Part shown: one piece after another, positions 1 to 8,333 of the stretch | Layout of the letters: each line of letters starts with the position of its first letter | Numbering within the stretch: the stretch's first letter is position 1 | Assembly (NCBI GenBank): GCA_012727745.1 | Contig: JAAYGJ010000128.1 | Coordinates: 1 to 11,705 of the forward strand | From: Clostridia bacterium | GTDB taxonomy: Bacteria > Bacillota > DSM-521 > Neomoorellales > Neomoorellaceae | DNA: 11,705 bases | Direction of reading: 5' to 3' | Translations under genes and position numbers: made by a program | The notes under the pieces: generated by a model | Seen by the model: only the letters and a program-made list of their open reading frames with translations | Databases searched by the model: none | Told to the model about the DNA's origin: nothing

Positions 1-110
1 CGTAGCCTACCTCCCATAATGTACTTATTATACTACTTAAATATCATCTTGGCTCTACTTTTTGCTATACCAATCCTCAATATGTTAACATTAATCGCCG
101 GCCCATGCAA
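1..110 (-). promoter_or_regulatory. Leader of the next minus-strand gene (putative)
   Basis: No gene fits in these bases. Read on the minus strand, a perfect TATAAT box (27-32) is followed by GGGAGGT (9-15), a good ribosome binding site. It ends too close to the window edge for its start codon to be visible, so a further minus-strand gene probably begins within a few bases of position 1. No convincing -35 box is visible 17 bases upstream of the TATAAT, which weakens the promoter call. A 10 bp perfect palindrome, ATGTTAACAT, lies at 82-91 between the gap terminator and this box. It could be an operator or chance in AT-rich DNA. A glycolytic gene such as pgk would be a natural neighbour of gap, but nothing in the window shows this. 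Confidence 0.4.
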
Positions 111-112
111 AA

Positions 113-132
113 CGGTCGCCCTGAGGCGACCG
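113..132 (-). terminator. Rho-independent terminator of gap
   Basis: A perfect 8 bp GC-rich stem (CGGTCGCC / GGCGACCG) encloses a 4-base loop. On the minus strand it starts 5 bases after the gap stop codon and is followed by TTTTGC, with a matching A-run on the 5' side. The compact stem, the tetraloop and the position directly behind the stop codon support a terminator that separates gap from the next gene. The T-run is short, so some readthrough is possible. Confidence 0.8.
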
Positions 133-137
133 CTCTT

Positions 138-1169
<1,032 letters not shown>

Positions 1170-1226
1170 TTACTATTTTCGCGGATCCAGTTTGCTAATA
1201 TTTGGTTGCTCATCAAAGCATATTAA

Positions 1227-1259
1227 AGGGCTATTGCATATTATTCCTGTAATAGCCCT
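1227..1259. repeat. Inverted repeat in gap upstream region (9 bp arms)
   Basis: AGGGCTATT (1227-1235) and AATAGCCCT (1251-1259) are perfect inverted arms around a 15-base AT-rich loop. On the minus strand the hairpin lies 82 bases before the gap start and is followed by TTTAATATG, which is too poor a T-run for a strong terminator. It could act in the gap 5' leader, as a protein binding site, or as a second weak terminator behind gldA. I see no convincing -35/-10 pair that would decide whether it is transcribed with gap. Confidence 0.5.
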
Positions 1260-1264
1260 CGTTT

Positions 1265-1287
1265 ATTAGTGCTTAGCTGGCACTAAT
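1265..1287. promoter_or_regulatory. Operator-like palindrome upstream of gap
   Basis: ATTAGTGC (1265-1272) and GCACTAAT (1280-1287) form a perfect 8 bp dyad with a 7-base centre. It has no T-run on either strand, so it does not look like a terminator. Arm length and a half-site spacing of one to two helical turns fit a dimeric repressor site. It superficially recalls the CIRCE element, but the arm sequence differs (TTAGTGC rather than TTAGCACTC). It lies between the gldA terminator and gap, so control of gap is the natural guess. The cognate regulator is not in the window. Confidence 0.4.
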
Positions 1288-1320
1288 CATTCTAATCTTC
1301 ATTCCACATTTGCTGTTAAA

Positions 1321-1342
1321 ATCCTGCCAACACTGGCAGGAT
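1321..1342 (-). terminator. Terminator behind gldA
   Basis: A perfect 9 bp stem (ATCCTGCCA / TGGCAGGAT) with a 4-base loop begins 3 bases after the gldA stop codon on the minus strand. It is followed by TTTAAC, giving four T in a row with the last stem base. The geometry fits an intrinsic terminator closing the kinase-to-gldA operon. The weak T-run leaves room for partial readthrough into gap. Confidence 0.65.
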
Positions 1343-1344
1343 AA

Positions 1345-2466
1345 TTATTTTGCCTCACGCCCCTGGTAGTATTTGCCTAACTCATCAGCTGCAATAATAG
1401 CGTTGTAAACAACATCTTCGGTAATTTTGAAAGGCTCTGCATGTACAAGCGGATTACCGGCTACAACCTTGTGAGCAATGGTCCGAATATTTTCTTCCGT
1501 TGCCTCAACATCCAGTTGCGCCAGGGTAGTGGGTAGTCCGACTTGCATACAGAAACGGATTATTGTTTCCAGTTCTTCTGGAGGCGCATTTTCCATAACC
1601 AGCTGGCAGATAACGCCAAAAGCCACTTTTTCGCCGTGAAGGTATTTGTGAGTGGCAGCTATCTCTGTAAGCCCGGCATGAATTCCATGAGCTGCGGCAC
1701 AGCCGGTGTTCTCAAAGCCAAGCCCGCTGAGCAAAGTGTTGGCTTCAATTACATTTTCAACCGCTTCTGTGCAAACACCTCTTTTCAGTGCCAGTTTAGC
1801 CTTAAGCCCATCCTGCAACAAAATATCGTAACACATCTTTGCAATAGCCATGCCGGCTTTGCATCTACGATAACCTTTGCCAACAAAGTTAGCGCTGTCA
1901 GAGGCCTCGTTAGCTCTGGCCTCAAAATAGGTCGCCAGGGCATCGCCCATGCCTGAAATAAATAGTCGGAGCGGCGCTTTGGTAATTATATTGGTATCCA
2001 CTAAGACCAAGTCAGGGTTTCTCTTGTGCCGAATTGTACCCCGGTGTTCACCGCTTTCTGTGTAAATAACTGACATGGCGCTAGTCGGCGCATCAGTAGA
2101 AGCTGAAGTGGGGACAATAACCAGGGGGAGATTGAGACTACTTGCAACGATTTTAGCAGTATCTATTGTTTTGCCGCCGCCTATCCCTACAATTACGTCG
2201 GCGCTGTATTCATTTGCTTTCGCCGTCAGCCTGTCAACTTCAGGCTGACAGCATTCTCCTTGAAATTTCTCAGCATGATAATCGGACTCAGAGGAATCAT
2301 AAATGGCTCTTAAATCCTTATTAAGGGCATCGTACAAAAACCCATCGATAAGTGCAAATACTATCTTGCCAAATGATTTTGTATATACCTCCAGGTTGTT
2401 AAACTCCCCTGGACCCTGAATATACTTTGAAGGGCTACCAAACGCTCTCGTTGTTGCCTCTACCAT
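1345..2466 (-). CDS. gldA: Glycerol dehydrogenase family enzyme (GldA-like, metal-dependent)
   Basis: NAD-dependent polyol dehydrogenase of the iron-containing alcohol dehydrogenase superfamily. Characterised GldA enzymes oxidise glycerol to dihydroxyacetone and also act on 1,2-diols and their ketols. The 373 residues are the usual length. The sequence shows the dinucleotide loop GIGGGKTIDTAK (94-105), the conserved STDAPTSAMSVIYT block (123-136, Asp125 matching a substrate-site Asp of E. coli GldA), and metal ligands Asp175 (GMGDALAT), His260 (AAAHGIHAGL) and His277 (LHGEKVAFG). The His-His spacing equals that of E. coli GldA. The ATG at 2466 has GGGAGGT eight bases upstream. It is the last gene of the cluster, 40 bp after etfA and just before a hairpin. 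The family call is firm. Glycerol itself is not proven as substrate, since the neighbouring kinase is xylulokinase-like rather than a dihydroxyacetone kinase. Confidence 0.93.
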   Translation of the reverse strand: MVEATTRAFGSPSKYIQGPGEFNNLEVYTKSFGKIVFALIDGFLYDALNKDLRAIYDSSESDYHAEKFQGECCQPEVDRLTAKANEYSADVIVGIGGGKTIDTAKIVASSLNLPLVIVPTSASTDAPTSAMSVIYTESGEHRGTIRHKRNPDLVLVDTNIITKAPLRLFISGMGDALATYFEARANEASDSANFVGKGYRRCKAGMAIAKMCYDILLQDGLKAKLALKRGVCTEAVENVIEANTLLSGLGFENTGCAAAHGIHAGLTEIAATHKYLHGEKVAFGVICQLVMENAPPEELETIIRFCMQVGLPTTLAQLDVEATEENIRTIAHKVVAGNPLVHAEPFKITEDVVYNAIIAADELGKYYQGREAK

Positions 2467-2506
2467 TTCTAATTACCTCCCAACTGGCTATGCTCCGAAT
2501 TCTATT

Positions 2507-3541
2507 TTATTGCTTAAATGCCTGGTCAAGCCGGCTAGTTTCCAGGCGTCCATTACTCAGCAGCTCACTGGCTAAATAGTCCAGGACTTCTCTGTAATCA
2601 CATACTATTCCATAGTCAGCATAATCAAATATACTGGCGTTAGGATCAGTATTGACCGCAATTACATAGCCCGAAGCCTTTATGCCGGCAATATGTTGAA
2701 TCGCTCCGGATATTCCCAAAGCAATATATAGTTTTGGACGCACGGTAATACCAGTTTGCCCTATCTGAATGCTGTAATCGGCATATTGAGCATTTACCGC
2801 TCCACGCGAAGCGCCAACAGAGCAACCGATGGCGTTTGCCAGTTCCTTTAGTTTCTCAAACCCTTCCCTGCTGCCGATACCAGCCCCACCGGCAATAATA
2901 ATCTCTGCATCGCTCAAGGAAAACTCGCTGCCAGTTTTCTTTTTGCTTAGCAGGCGCAACGGGGCAGGCCCTTTTGGTTTGTACGGGATAAATATAATTT
3001 CGCCCGTCCTGTTATAGTCCATTGAAGGCATGGGCATTGTCTTAGGCCTTACCGTTGCCATCTGGGGCAACGTTGCGGGACAAATAACTTCTGCCATCAG
3101 ATTTTCGCCAAAGGCAGGTCTTGTCTGTACGAGCTGACCATTGTCATCTAGGGTCAATCCCGTACAGTCAGCAGTTAATCCCGTCTTTAGAGCTGCTGCA
3201 ACCTGTGGTGCAATTGCTCTGCCATGAACAGTAGCTGCCATTAATACAATAAATGGCCGGTGGGTTTTTACAAGGTCGCTTATTAATCTTGAGTAAACAT
3301 AATCGTTATATTCATCCAGTTCACTATGGTCAACAAGATACACCACATCTGCGCCTGCGGCAATTAAATCTTTTGCATATCCGGAAATCTGATAGCCAAG
3401 CAAAACGGCCCCTACTTTACAGTCCTTTCCACGGGCAAGCTCACAGGCCTTCCCCAGTAATTCGTAAGAAGCACTTGCTACTATGCCATCATTTGTTTCA
3501 CAGATCACCCAGATTTCTTTTTGTGCTATTTCAGGTCTCAT
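2507..3541 (-). CDS. etfA: Electron transfer flavoprotein alpha subunit
   Basis: Cytosolic FAD-binding partner of EtfB that carries electrons between a flavin dehydrogenase and NAD, ferredoxin or quinone systems. Of the 344 residues, roughly 1-200 form the N-terminal alpha/beta domain and 210-344 the FAD domain. The FAD domain has GGAGIGS (218-224), QIGQTGITVRPKLY (259-272), GISGAIQH (276-283) and AVNTDPNASIF (295-305), all typical of the family. It has no N-terminal ferredoxin domain, unlike some lactate- or caffeyl-CoA-linked EtfA proteins, so electrons to or from iron-sulfur centres would have to pass through the separate Fe-S protein at 4369-5481. The ATG at 3541 lies inside the end of etfB (11 bp overlap) with GAGGT nine bases upstream, which implies coupled translation and equal amounts of the two subunits. 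Confidence 0.95.
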   Translation of the reverse strand: MRPEIAQKEIWVICETNDGIVASASYELLGKACELARGKDCKVGAVLLGYQISGYAKDLIAAGADVVYLVDHSELDEYNDYVYSRLISDLVKTHRPFIVLMAATVHGRAIAPQVAAALKTGLTADCTGLTLDDNGQLVQTRPAFGENLMAEVICPATLPQMATVRPKTMPMPSMDYNRTGEIIFIPYKPKGPAPLRLLSKKKTGSEFSLSDAEIIIAGGAGIGSREGFEKLKELANAIGCSVGASRGAVNAQYADYSIQIGQTGITVRPKLYIALGISGAIQHIAGIKASGYVIAVNTDPNASIFDYADYGIVCDYREVLDYLASELLSNGRLETSRLDQAFKQ

Positions 3542-4322
3542 GCTGCCTGCACCTCAAAATTTCTTGAGCAATTGTCATGCTGCCTTTGACAGGATCCGTT
3601 GTTTTAATGCATTTCCTACCTGCTCCAAAGTAGCTATACACTCTTTTTACCCTCGTAAGTGAGCCCTTAAGGCCTACTGAAGCAGGGTCGAGTTTTAGCT
3701 CTGCGTTTGAAAGCCGGTTAAGGGGGATGTTTTTAGCCCTCCGCAGTCCACTAATTGAGGGCACACAGGTTAAATTCTTGCCCTCACATACAGTAATTAG
3801 AGCAGGTAGCGTTAATTCGGTTTCTTCAAAACCGTCTTCAACCAGCCTGGTGCATAACATTGTATCGTCACGGTGTTTTTGAATATCAACAATGTTTGTA
3901 AGGCAAGGAACGTCTAACATTACTGATAGTTCAGGGCCTACCTGCCCCGTTTCACCATCCATCGCCCGCCGGCCACATAAAATAAGGTCATAATCACCGA
4001 GGTGCTTAATAGCCGCAGCAAGAACAGTGGCGGTAGCGTAAGTATCCGAGCCTGCAAATTTTTTATCACTAATTAAATAAAGTTCATCCGCGCCGCAGGC
4101 AGCAGCATAATGCAAGACGGAGCCGGCCTTTTCGGTCCCCATGGAAACAACACAAACCTTACCGCCCCACTTGTTCTTCAAGTTTACAGCAATCTCCAAG
4201 GCCGTATTATCAGCCGGGTTTATCACCTGGCGAACATTTTCCCGTATTAAAGTATTAGTCTCTCTATCAAACCTCATGTCCTGAAATTCAGGCACAATTT
4301 TAATACATACTATTAACCTCAT
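3531..4322 (-). CDS. etfB: Electron transfer flavoprotein beta subunit (bifurcating-type signature)
   Basis: Second subunit of the EtfAB heterodimer, 263 residues, normal length. The N-terminal MRLIVCIKIVP and the NPADNTALEIAVNLK segment (35-49) are family hallmarks. The loop GRRAMDGETGQVGPE (117-131) matches the GR-A-DG-T-QVGP pattern of Etfs that use NADH and a second FAD, such as those of anaerobic butyryl-CoA dehydrogenase complexes. Mitochondrial-type Etf has a DD-N-Q-TG pattern there and binds AMP instead. This points to flavin-based bifurcation or confurcation, but as inference from one motif. The ATG at 4322 has GGGAGG four bases upstream. It lies 46 bp after the Fe-S protein gene and overlaps etfA. 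Its dehydrogenase partner is most likely the FAD oxidoreductase at 5499-6923. Confidence 0.94.
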   Translation of the reverse strand: MRLIVCIKIVPEFQDMRFDRETNTLIRENVRQVINPADNTALEIAVNLKNKWGGKVCVVSMGTEKAGSVLHYAAACGADELYLISDKKFAGSDTYATATVLAAAIKHLGDYDLILCGRRAMDGETGQVGPELSVMLDVPCLTNIVDIQKHRDDTMLCTRLVEDGFEETELTLPALITVCEGKNLTCVPSISGLRRAKNIPLNRLSNAELKLDPASVGLKGSLTRVKRVYSYFGAGRKCIKTTDPVKGSMTIAQEILRCRQHET

Positions 4323-4368
4323 AGAGCCTCCCTGTGCAGTAACTAAGCAGCAAAATCATAGATAGGCG

Positions 4369-5481
4369 TTAAGCTTTGCAAGCTTCGGCCAGAAGCACAA
4401 ACAAATCTTCAACAGTTTTGCCCTCTGGAGCATTGCTTTTTAGCACGTCATAGCAGCCAGGGCAAGCCGTAATCATAACTTCAGCACCACACCTCACCGC
4501 ATCATCCCAGCGGCGCTGGGCAATCAAGCGGCCAGTAACAGGAGAATATTGACTTAGCAGTTCAGTACCACAGCATTTGCTCATCTTTTTGTTTAAGAAC
4601 ATCTCTTTAATTTCTATCCCCATTGCTGCGATAATCTCTCTAGCAGGCAAAACTTCATCCAAATCCCTTGCCAGCTTGCATGGATCATGGAAAGTGGCAT
4701 TAGCTATACTCAATTTATCAGGTAACAGGCGTTTTTCTCGTATTAACTGGGCAATAAATGCAGTGGCAGTTAGTACTTCACCCTTAAGATCACATCCCCA
4801 CCGAGGATATTCTTGTTTAAACACCCTGGCACAACTGGGGTCGAGCACTACAATCTTATCGGCCTTAGTCGCATTGATCTGTTCCGCTAATTGTTTAGCA
4901 CTATCCACTACCTCTTGAACATAGCCAATTAAATCCCCAAGCTCTGTTCCAGATTGTGGCTCATCTGCTAAAATTGTATAATCAATTCCCGCACATTTAA
5001 AAAGCCTAATGACTGCTTCGGCAATGTGGGGAGCTTTTACCAGGGCTGTCCCGCCGATATAAAAGAGTACTTCAGCAGTTTCTTTTCGGTCAGGAACAAG
5101 CCTATCAAGTTGCTCTTTTATATCACTGCTAGCGCGAGAAAATATATTGCCATTGTTTAAAACGCTATCAATGACGGTTTGCACACCAGCCGGAACCAGT
5201 TCATTGACAACTGCTTTGGTTCTCGCTTCACGAATAAAAATTGGCGGTTCATAACCGGTAACACAATCATGAGTGCAGGCGCCGCAGAGGCAGCACTCAT
5301 ACATAGCTTCGGCACAGCTCTCATCAAACTCTTGTCCGCGAATATCAAGAGATACCAATAATCCCCTTGCCCGAGGCGTGTTTACTTCCTTGCCCGTTGC
5401 CAGACCAACAGGGCAGAGATACCTGCACATCCAGCAAAATCTGCATGCATCCGCATGTTTTTTGGCCATTTCTGAATACAT
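4369..5481 (-). CDS. Two-cluster [4Fe-4S] protein with CCG domains (GlcF/HdrD type)
   Basis: Soluble iron-sulfur electron carrier of the GlcF / LutA / HdrD family, which partners GlcD-type flavin dehydrogenases. Numbered from the chosen start (370 residues), ferredoxin-like motifs appear at Cys13-16-19-23 (CRFCWMCRYLCP) and Cys63-66-69-73 (CCLCGACTHDC). These are followed by two CCG-type halves with Cys217, Cys268 (HDPC), Cys303-304 (KCCG) and Cys340/343 (CPGC), the pattern that binds a further cluster in HdrB/HdrD relatives. No membrane segment is visible. Start choice: an earlier in-frame ATG at 5490 abuts the GGGAGG ribosome site with no spacer. The ATG at 5481 stands nine bases after it and is preferred, leaving 17 bp after the FAD gene. 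Between the FAD enzyme and etfB, its likely job is to pass electrons between them. The acceptor is not shown. Confidence 0.9.
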   Translation of the reverse strand: MYSEMAKKHADACRFCWMCRYLCPVGLATGKEVNTPRARGLLVSLDIRGQEFDESCAEAMYECCLCGACTHDCVTGYEPPIFIREARTKAVVNELVPAGVQTVIDSVLNNGNIFSRASSDIKEQLDRLVPDRKETAEVLFYIGGTALVKAPHIAEAVIRLFKCAGIDYTILADEPQSGTELGDLIGYVQEVVDSAKQLAEQINATKADKIVVLDPSCARVFKQEYPRWGCDLKGEVLTATAFIAQLIREKRLLPDKLSIANATFHDPCKLARDLDEVLPAREIIAAMGIEIKEMFLNKKMSKCCGTELLSQYSPVTGRLIAQRRWDDAVRCGAEVMITACPGCYDVLKSNAPEGKTVEDLFVLLAEACKA

Positions 5482-5498
5482 ATATAACATCCTCCCTT

Positions 5499-6923
5499 TT
5501 ATAATCCCAGCTTGTATGGATTCATAATCCCATGCGGATCTAATCCTTTTTTGAGTGCTTCAAAAACTTGCATAGCAGGGCCGTACTGTTCTTTCATCAA
5601 CCGGGACAGCTTCAGTCCAACGCCATGATGATGATTAATGACGCCACCATTGGCTAGTGCAGCGCGCACACCTGCATTCCAGATGCGATTGTGAAGCCGA
5701 ATGGCTTCTTCAGGATCATCAGGGGGATTATCCATAATAAAGCGGTCGTAAATCATTGCTCCCCATTCATACCAGTGGGAACAGTGGGCAATAAAACGAA
5801 CATCCGGGAAATTATCTTCAACAGCATGTTTCATGGCCCAATATACTTTTTCTAGATTGGCGTAAGTAGCTGCCGTGTCCATTGTGCCAAACATTTGGGG
5901 TAGATCCATGATGTGATCCGGATAGAAAAAGGTAATGCGATTTTTATACCATTTTTCACCCCACTCCGATCCCAAATCTTCGGCTTCATATTTAGCGCAT
6001 ATGTCCAGAATTATTCTTTCCTCGATTTTAACAACTTCAGCTGGACCTTCATAAGCAAGGTTCATAAAAGCGCCTTTCTTATCAATACCAATGACCTTTT
6101 TTATAATCGAAACAGTTTCTGCCTCATCATAAAGGCGCATAATAGATGGCTTAAGCTTTTGCATTATATCCCTACAAGCAGCCAGGCCGGTCGACATATC
6201 TTTAAAAAGAAAAGCTCTAAACTTTCTTACCTCTGGCATCTCAAAGATTTTAAAAGTTGCCTTGGTCATAACCCCAAGAGTACCCTCAGAACCGATAAAA
6301 ATCTGGGTCAGGTCGGGACCTGCCGCATGTCTGGGAACGGGCAAGGTGTTGATAATATCACCGTTGGGCAAAACAACCTCCATGCTAACACACATATCGT
6401 CTATCTTGCCATATTTTGTGGAAAGAATCCCGGCACCCCTATGGGCTAAGGCACCACCAACGGTACAACAAGTAAGGCAACTGGGGTAGTGCATCAGGGA
6501 ATAGCCTTTCTCGTTGGCATGCCATTCCAGCTGCTGGTGAATCATGCCCGTTTCGCAGGTGATAGTCATCGACTCTTCGTCTAATTCTATGAGCCGGTTC
6601 ATACGTTTCATATCCATAAGAATACCGCCTGCCACGGGAATAGCGCCACCCTGGGAGCCTGAACCGCCACCCCAGACTTGCACAGGGATCCTATAATAGT
6701 TGGCAATTTTAAGTATGGCTGCAACCTCTTCGGTAGAGCCGGGGCGCACTATATAATCCGCACGCGGGGGCGTTAATCCCCTGTCTGCCCACATGCGACT
6801 GATCCAGAAATAATCCACGCCGTAAACTAGTCTCTCGCTTGTTTTTGTGCTCACATTCTCATAGCCTACTACATCTTCAAGCTCAGAAAGAATGATATCA
6901 GTCATTAATCCTTTTGTTTTCAT
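5499..6923 (-). CDS. FAD-binding oxidoreductase, GlcD / alkyl-DHAP synthase-like
   Basis: Flavin dehydrogenase of the PCMH/VAO family, 474 residues. The PP-loop VWGGGSGSQGGAIPV (83-97), TVGGALAHRGAG (154-165), GSEGTLGVMT (211-220) and C-terminal DPHGIMNP (462-469) are family marks. An INHHHGVGLK stretch with three His (431-433) and an AHCSHWYEWGA segment (379-389) resemble alkyl-dihydroxyacetonephosphate synthase more than typical glycolate or D-lactate oxidases. Its neighbours, an Fe-S partner and EtfBA, point to oxidation of a hydroxyl compound (2-hydroxy acid or polyol phosphate) rather than ether-lipid synthesis. That is inference. A cysteine-rich CLTCC (149-153) just before the FAD-contacting TVGG is unusual. 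The ATG at 6923 has AAAGGAG six bases upstream. An alternative ATG at residue 7 has a poorer site. It starts 81 bp after dctM, and no clear hairpin was seen in that gap. Confidence 0.88.
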   Translation of the reverse strand: MKTKGLMTDIILSELEDVVGYENVSTKTSERLVYGVDYFWISRMWADRGLTPPRADYIVRPGSTEEVAAILKIANYYRIPVQVWGGGSGSQGGAIPVAGGILMDMKRMNRLIELDEESMTITCETGMIHQQLEWHANEKGYSLMHYPSCLTCCTVGGALAHRGAGILSTKYGKIDDMCVSMEVVLPNGDIINTLPVPRHAAGPDLTQIFIGSEGTLGVMTKATFKIFEMPEVRKFRAFLFKDMSTGLAACRDIMQKLKPSIMRLYDEAETVSIIKKVIGIDKKGAFMNLAYEGPAEVVKIEERIILDICAKYEAEDLGSEWGEKWYKNRITFFYPDHIMDLPQMFGTMDTAATYANLEKVYWAMKHAVEDNFPDVRFIAHCSHWYEWGAMIYDRFIMDNPPDDPEEAIRLHNRIWNAGVRAALANGGVINHHHGVGLKLSRLMKEQYGPAMQVFEALKKGLDPHGIMNPYKLGL

Positions 6924-7004
6924 TTTTTTCTCCTTTCATATGCACATTATTTAGTGTAAAAATTATTGTCTCTGAAAGGAAAGGATATTGGGCGCCTTTT
7001 TATC

Positions 7005-8333
7005 TTACTTCGTTAACAGGGATGGCAAATAAGTAATTATTCCCGGGAAATAACAGCAACAGATTAGGGCAACAATTTGAACGGCGATAAATGGAATTAC
7101 AGCCCGGTACATAAGCCTCGTCGTGATCTCTGGAGGTGCCACCGCCATCAGATAAAAGATGGCGTAGGCAAAAGGTGGTGATAGAAAAGACATTTGGATC
7201 ATAATCGCAAACATGAGGGCAAACCAGAGCGGATCAAAACCCAGCGGGTAAAGGATAGGTGTGAACAAAGGGACACCTATTAATAAAATACCGGTGGAGT
7301 CAATCAACATACCCATTATAGCTATAATAAACAAAACAATAACTAGAATAAGCCACTTGTTACCGCCGCCAAGCGTAGTGATCATATTTGCTACCACATC
7401 CCCACCGCCAAGTCCTATAAAGACGCTGGTAAACATGGAGGCAGCAAGGATGACCCACATTACCATCGCCGTTGTTTTTATAGTGGCGTAACATGATTCA
7501 ACAATCATCTTCCAGCTAAATCTCTTGTAAAGTGCTGCAACTACGACTGCCCCTAAACAACCCAGGGCAGCAGCCTCATTAGGAGTAGCAGTGCCCAACA
7601 TAATCGAGCCAAGCACGGTGATAATAAGCACTATTGTCGGCAGGAAAGAAAAGAAAAAGACGCGCGTCATTTCCTTTGTATCGTATTTTGCCCGCTCTTC
7701 CTTGGATATGGGGGGACCGGCTTCAGGCTTAATAAGACACACAATTATAATATAAAGTGCATACAAGCCCGCCAGAAACAGCCCGGAACTCATTCCGGCA
7801 GCAAACAATTTGGCAATGGAAAGCTGCGAAAGAGAGGCATATACGATTAAAATAACACTGGGTGGGATAAGCGATCCCAAGCAGCCTGCCGCCATAACTG
7901 TGCCGCTCGCTAACTCCTTATTATAGCCGCATTTAAGCATTGCAGGCAGGGCCATCATGCCCATGATCGTGACTGAGGCCCCTACGATGCCAGTCGCTGC
8001 CCCCATCATCGCACAGATCACTACAGTTGCTATAGCAAGCCCGCCTCTAATCTGGCCCATCAAGACATGGATGGACTCAAAGAGACGTTCTGAAGCACCC
8101 GATCGTTCCAGTACCGCCCCCATGAAAATAAACAGAGGCACACAGACATAAGAAGTAGTGGTGGCAACTTTGAAAGTAGTACGTACAAACATATTTATTA
8201 CATTAGCATCGCCCCAGAAAAGAAGGCCAAAGATTATTGAAAGTCCACCCAGTACGTAGTACAGCGCCCCTCCTAAAAACAAGGAGACTAAAAATGCAAC
8301 AAACATTATGACAACAATAGCAGTTTCAGTCAT
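7005..8333 (-). CDS. dctM: TRAP transporter large permease subunit DctM
   Basis: Sodium-driven substrate-translocating membrane subunit of a TRAP transporter. The 442 residues form about twelve hydrophobic segments across the whole length. Conserved signatures are GAATGIVGASVTIMG (111-125), CLGSLIPPSV (151-160), TATPNEAAALG (248-258) and FLSPPFAYAIFYL (383-395). The FLxPPFxxAxFYL form is the one I associate with the mannitol/chloroaromatic/2-oxo-acid branch of TRAP permeases rather than the dicarboxylate branch. The start codon overlaps the dctQ stop (ATGA, 4 bp), and AAGGGGGT lies about seven bases upstream, so the two membrane subunits are translationally coupled. It completes the DctP-DctQ-DctM set encoded in that order. 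The family is certain, but the ligand cannot be read from the permease. Confidence 0.96.
   Translation of the reverse strand: MTETAIVVIMFVAFLVSLFLGGALYYVLGGLSIIFGLLFWGDANVINMFVRTTFKVATTTSYVCVPLFIFMGAVLERSGASERLFESIHVLMGQIRGGLAIATVVICAMMGAATGIVGASVTIMGMMALPAMLKCGYNKELASGTVMAAGCLGSLIPPSVILIVYASLSQLSIAKLFAAGMSSGLFLAGLYALYIIIVCLIKPEAGPPISKEERAKYDTKEMTRVFFFSFLPTIVLIITVLGSIMLGTATPNEAAALGCLGAVVVAALYKRFSWKMIVESCYATIKTTAMVMWVILAASMFTSVFIGLGGGDVVANMITTLGGGNKWLILVIVLFIIAIMGMLIDSTGILLIGVPLFTPILYPLGFDPLWFALMFAIMIQMSFLSPPFAYAIFYLMAVAPPEITTRLMYRAVIPFIAVQIVALICCCYFPGIITYLPSLLTK

Noticed and set aside
1265..1287. CIRCE (HrcA) heat-shock operator
   Set aside because: CIRCE arms are TTAGCACTC and GAGTGCTAA with a 9-base centre. 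Here the arms are ATTAGTGC and GCACTAAT with a 7-base centre, and gap is not a chaperone gene.
1278..1294. Sigma-54 promoter starting at TGGCAC on the plus strand
   Set aside because: The -24 half is present, but the -12 position reads ATTCT instead of TTGC, and no plus-strand gene follows.
1543..1956. Plus-strand open frame of 137 codons opposite gldA
   Set aside because: Antisense to a well-supported enzyme gene, with no recognisable domain; the same applies to the other plus-strand frames in the window.
5913..6449. Plus-strand open frame of 178 codons opposite the FAD oxidoreductase
   Set aside because: It lies fully antisense to a gene with clear family motifs, its translation resembles no domain I know, and it is best explained as a shadow of the real frame.
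5499..6923. Ether-lipid (plasmalogen) synthesis role for the AGPS-like protein
   Set aside because: No acyltransferase, reductase or other lipid gene is near; the neighbours are a transporter, a kinase and electron carriers. Kept only as a remote alternative.
6924..7004. Terminator or promoter between dctM and the FAD gene
   Set aside because: Only a short GGCGCC palindrome and AT-rich sequence are seen; no stem with a T-run and no convincing -35/-10 pair.
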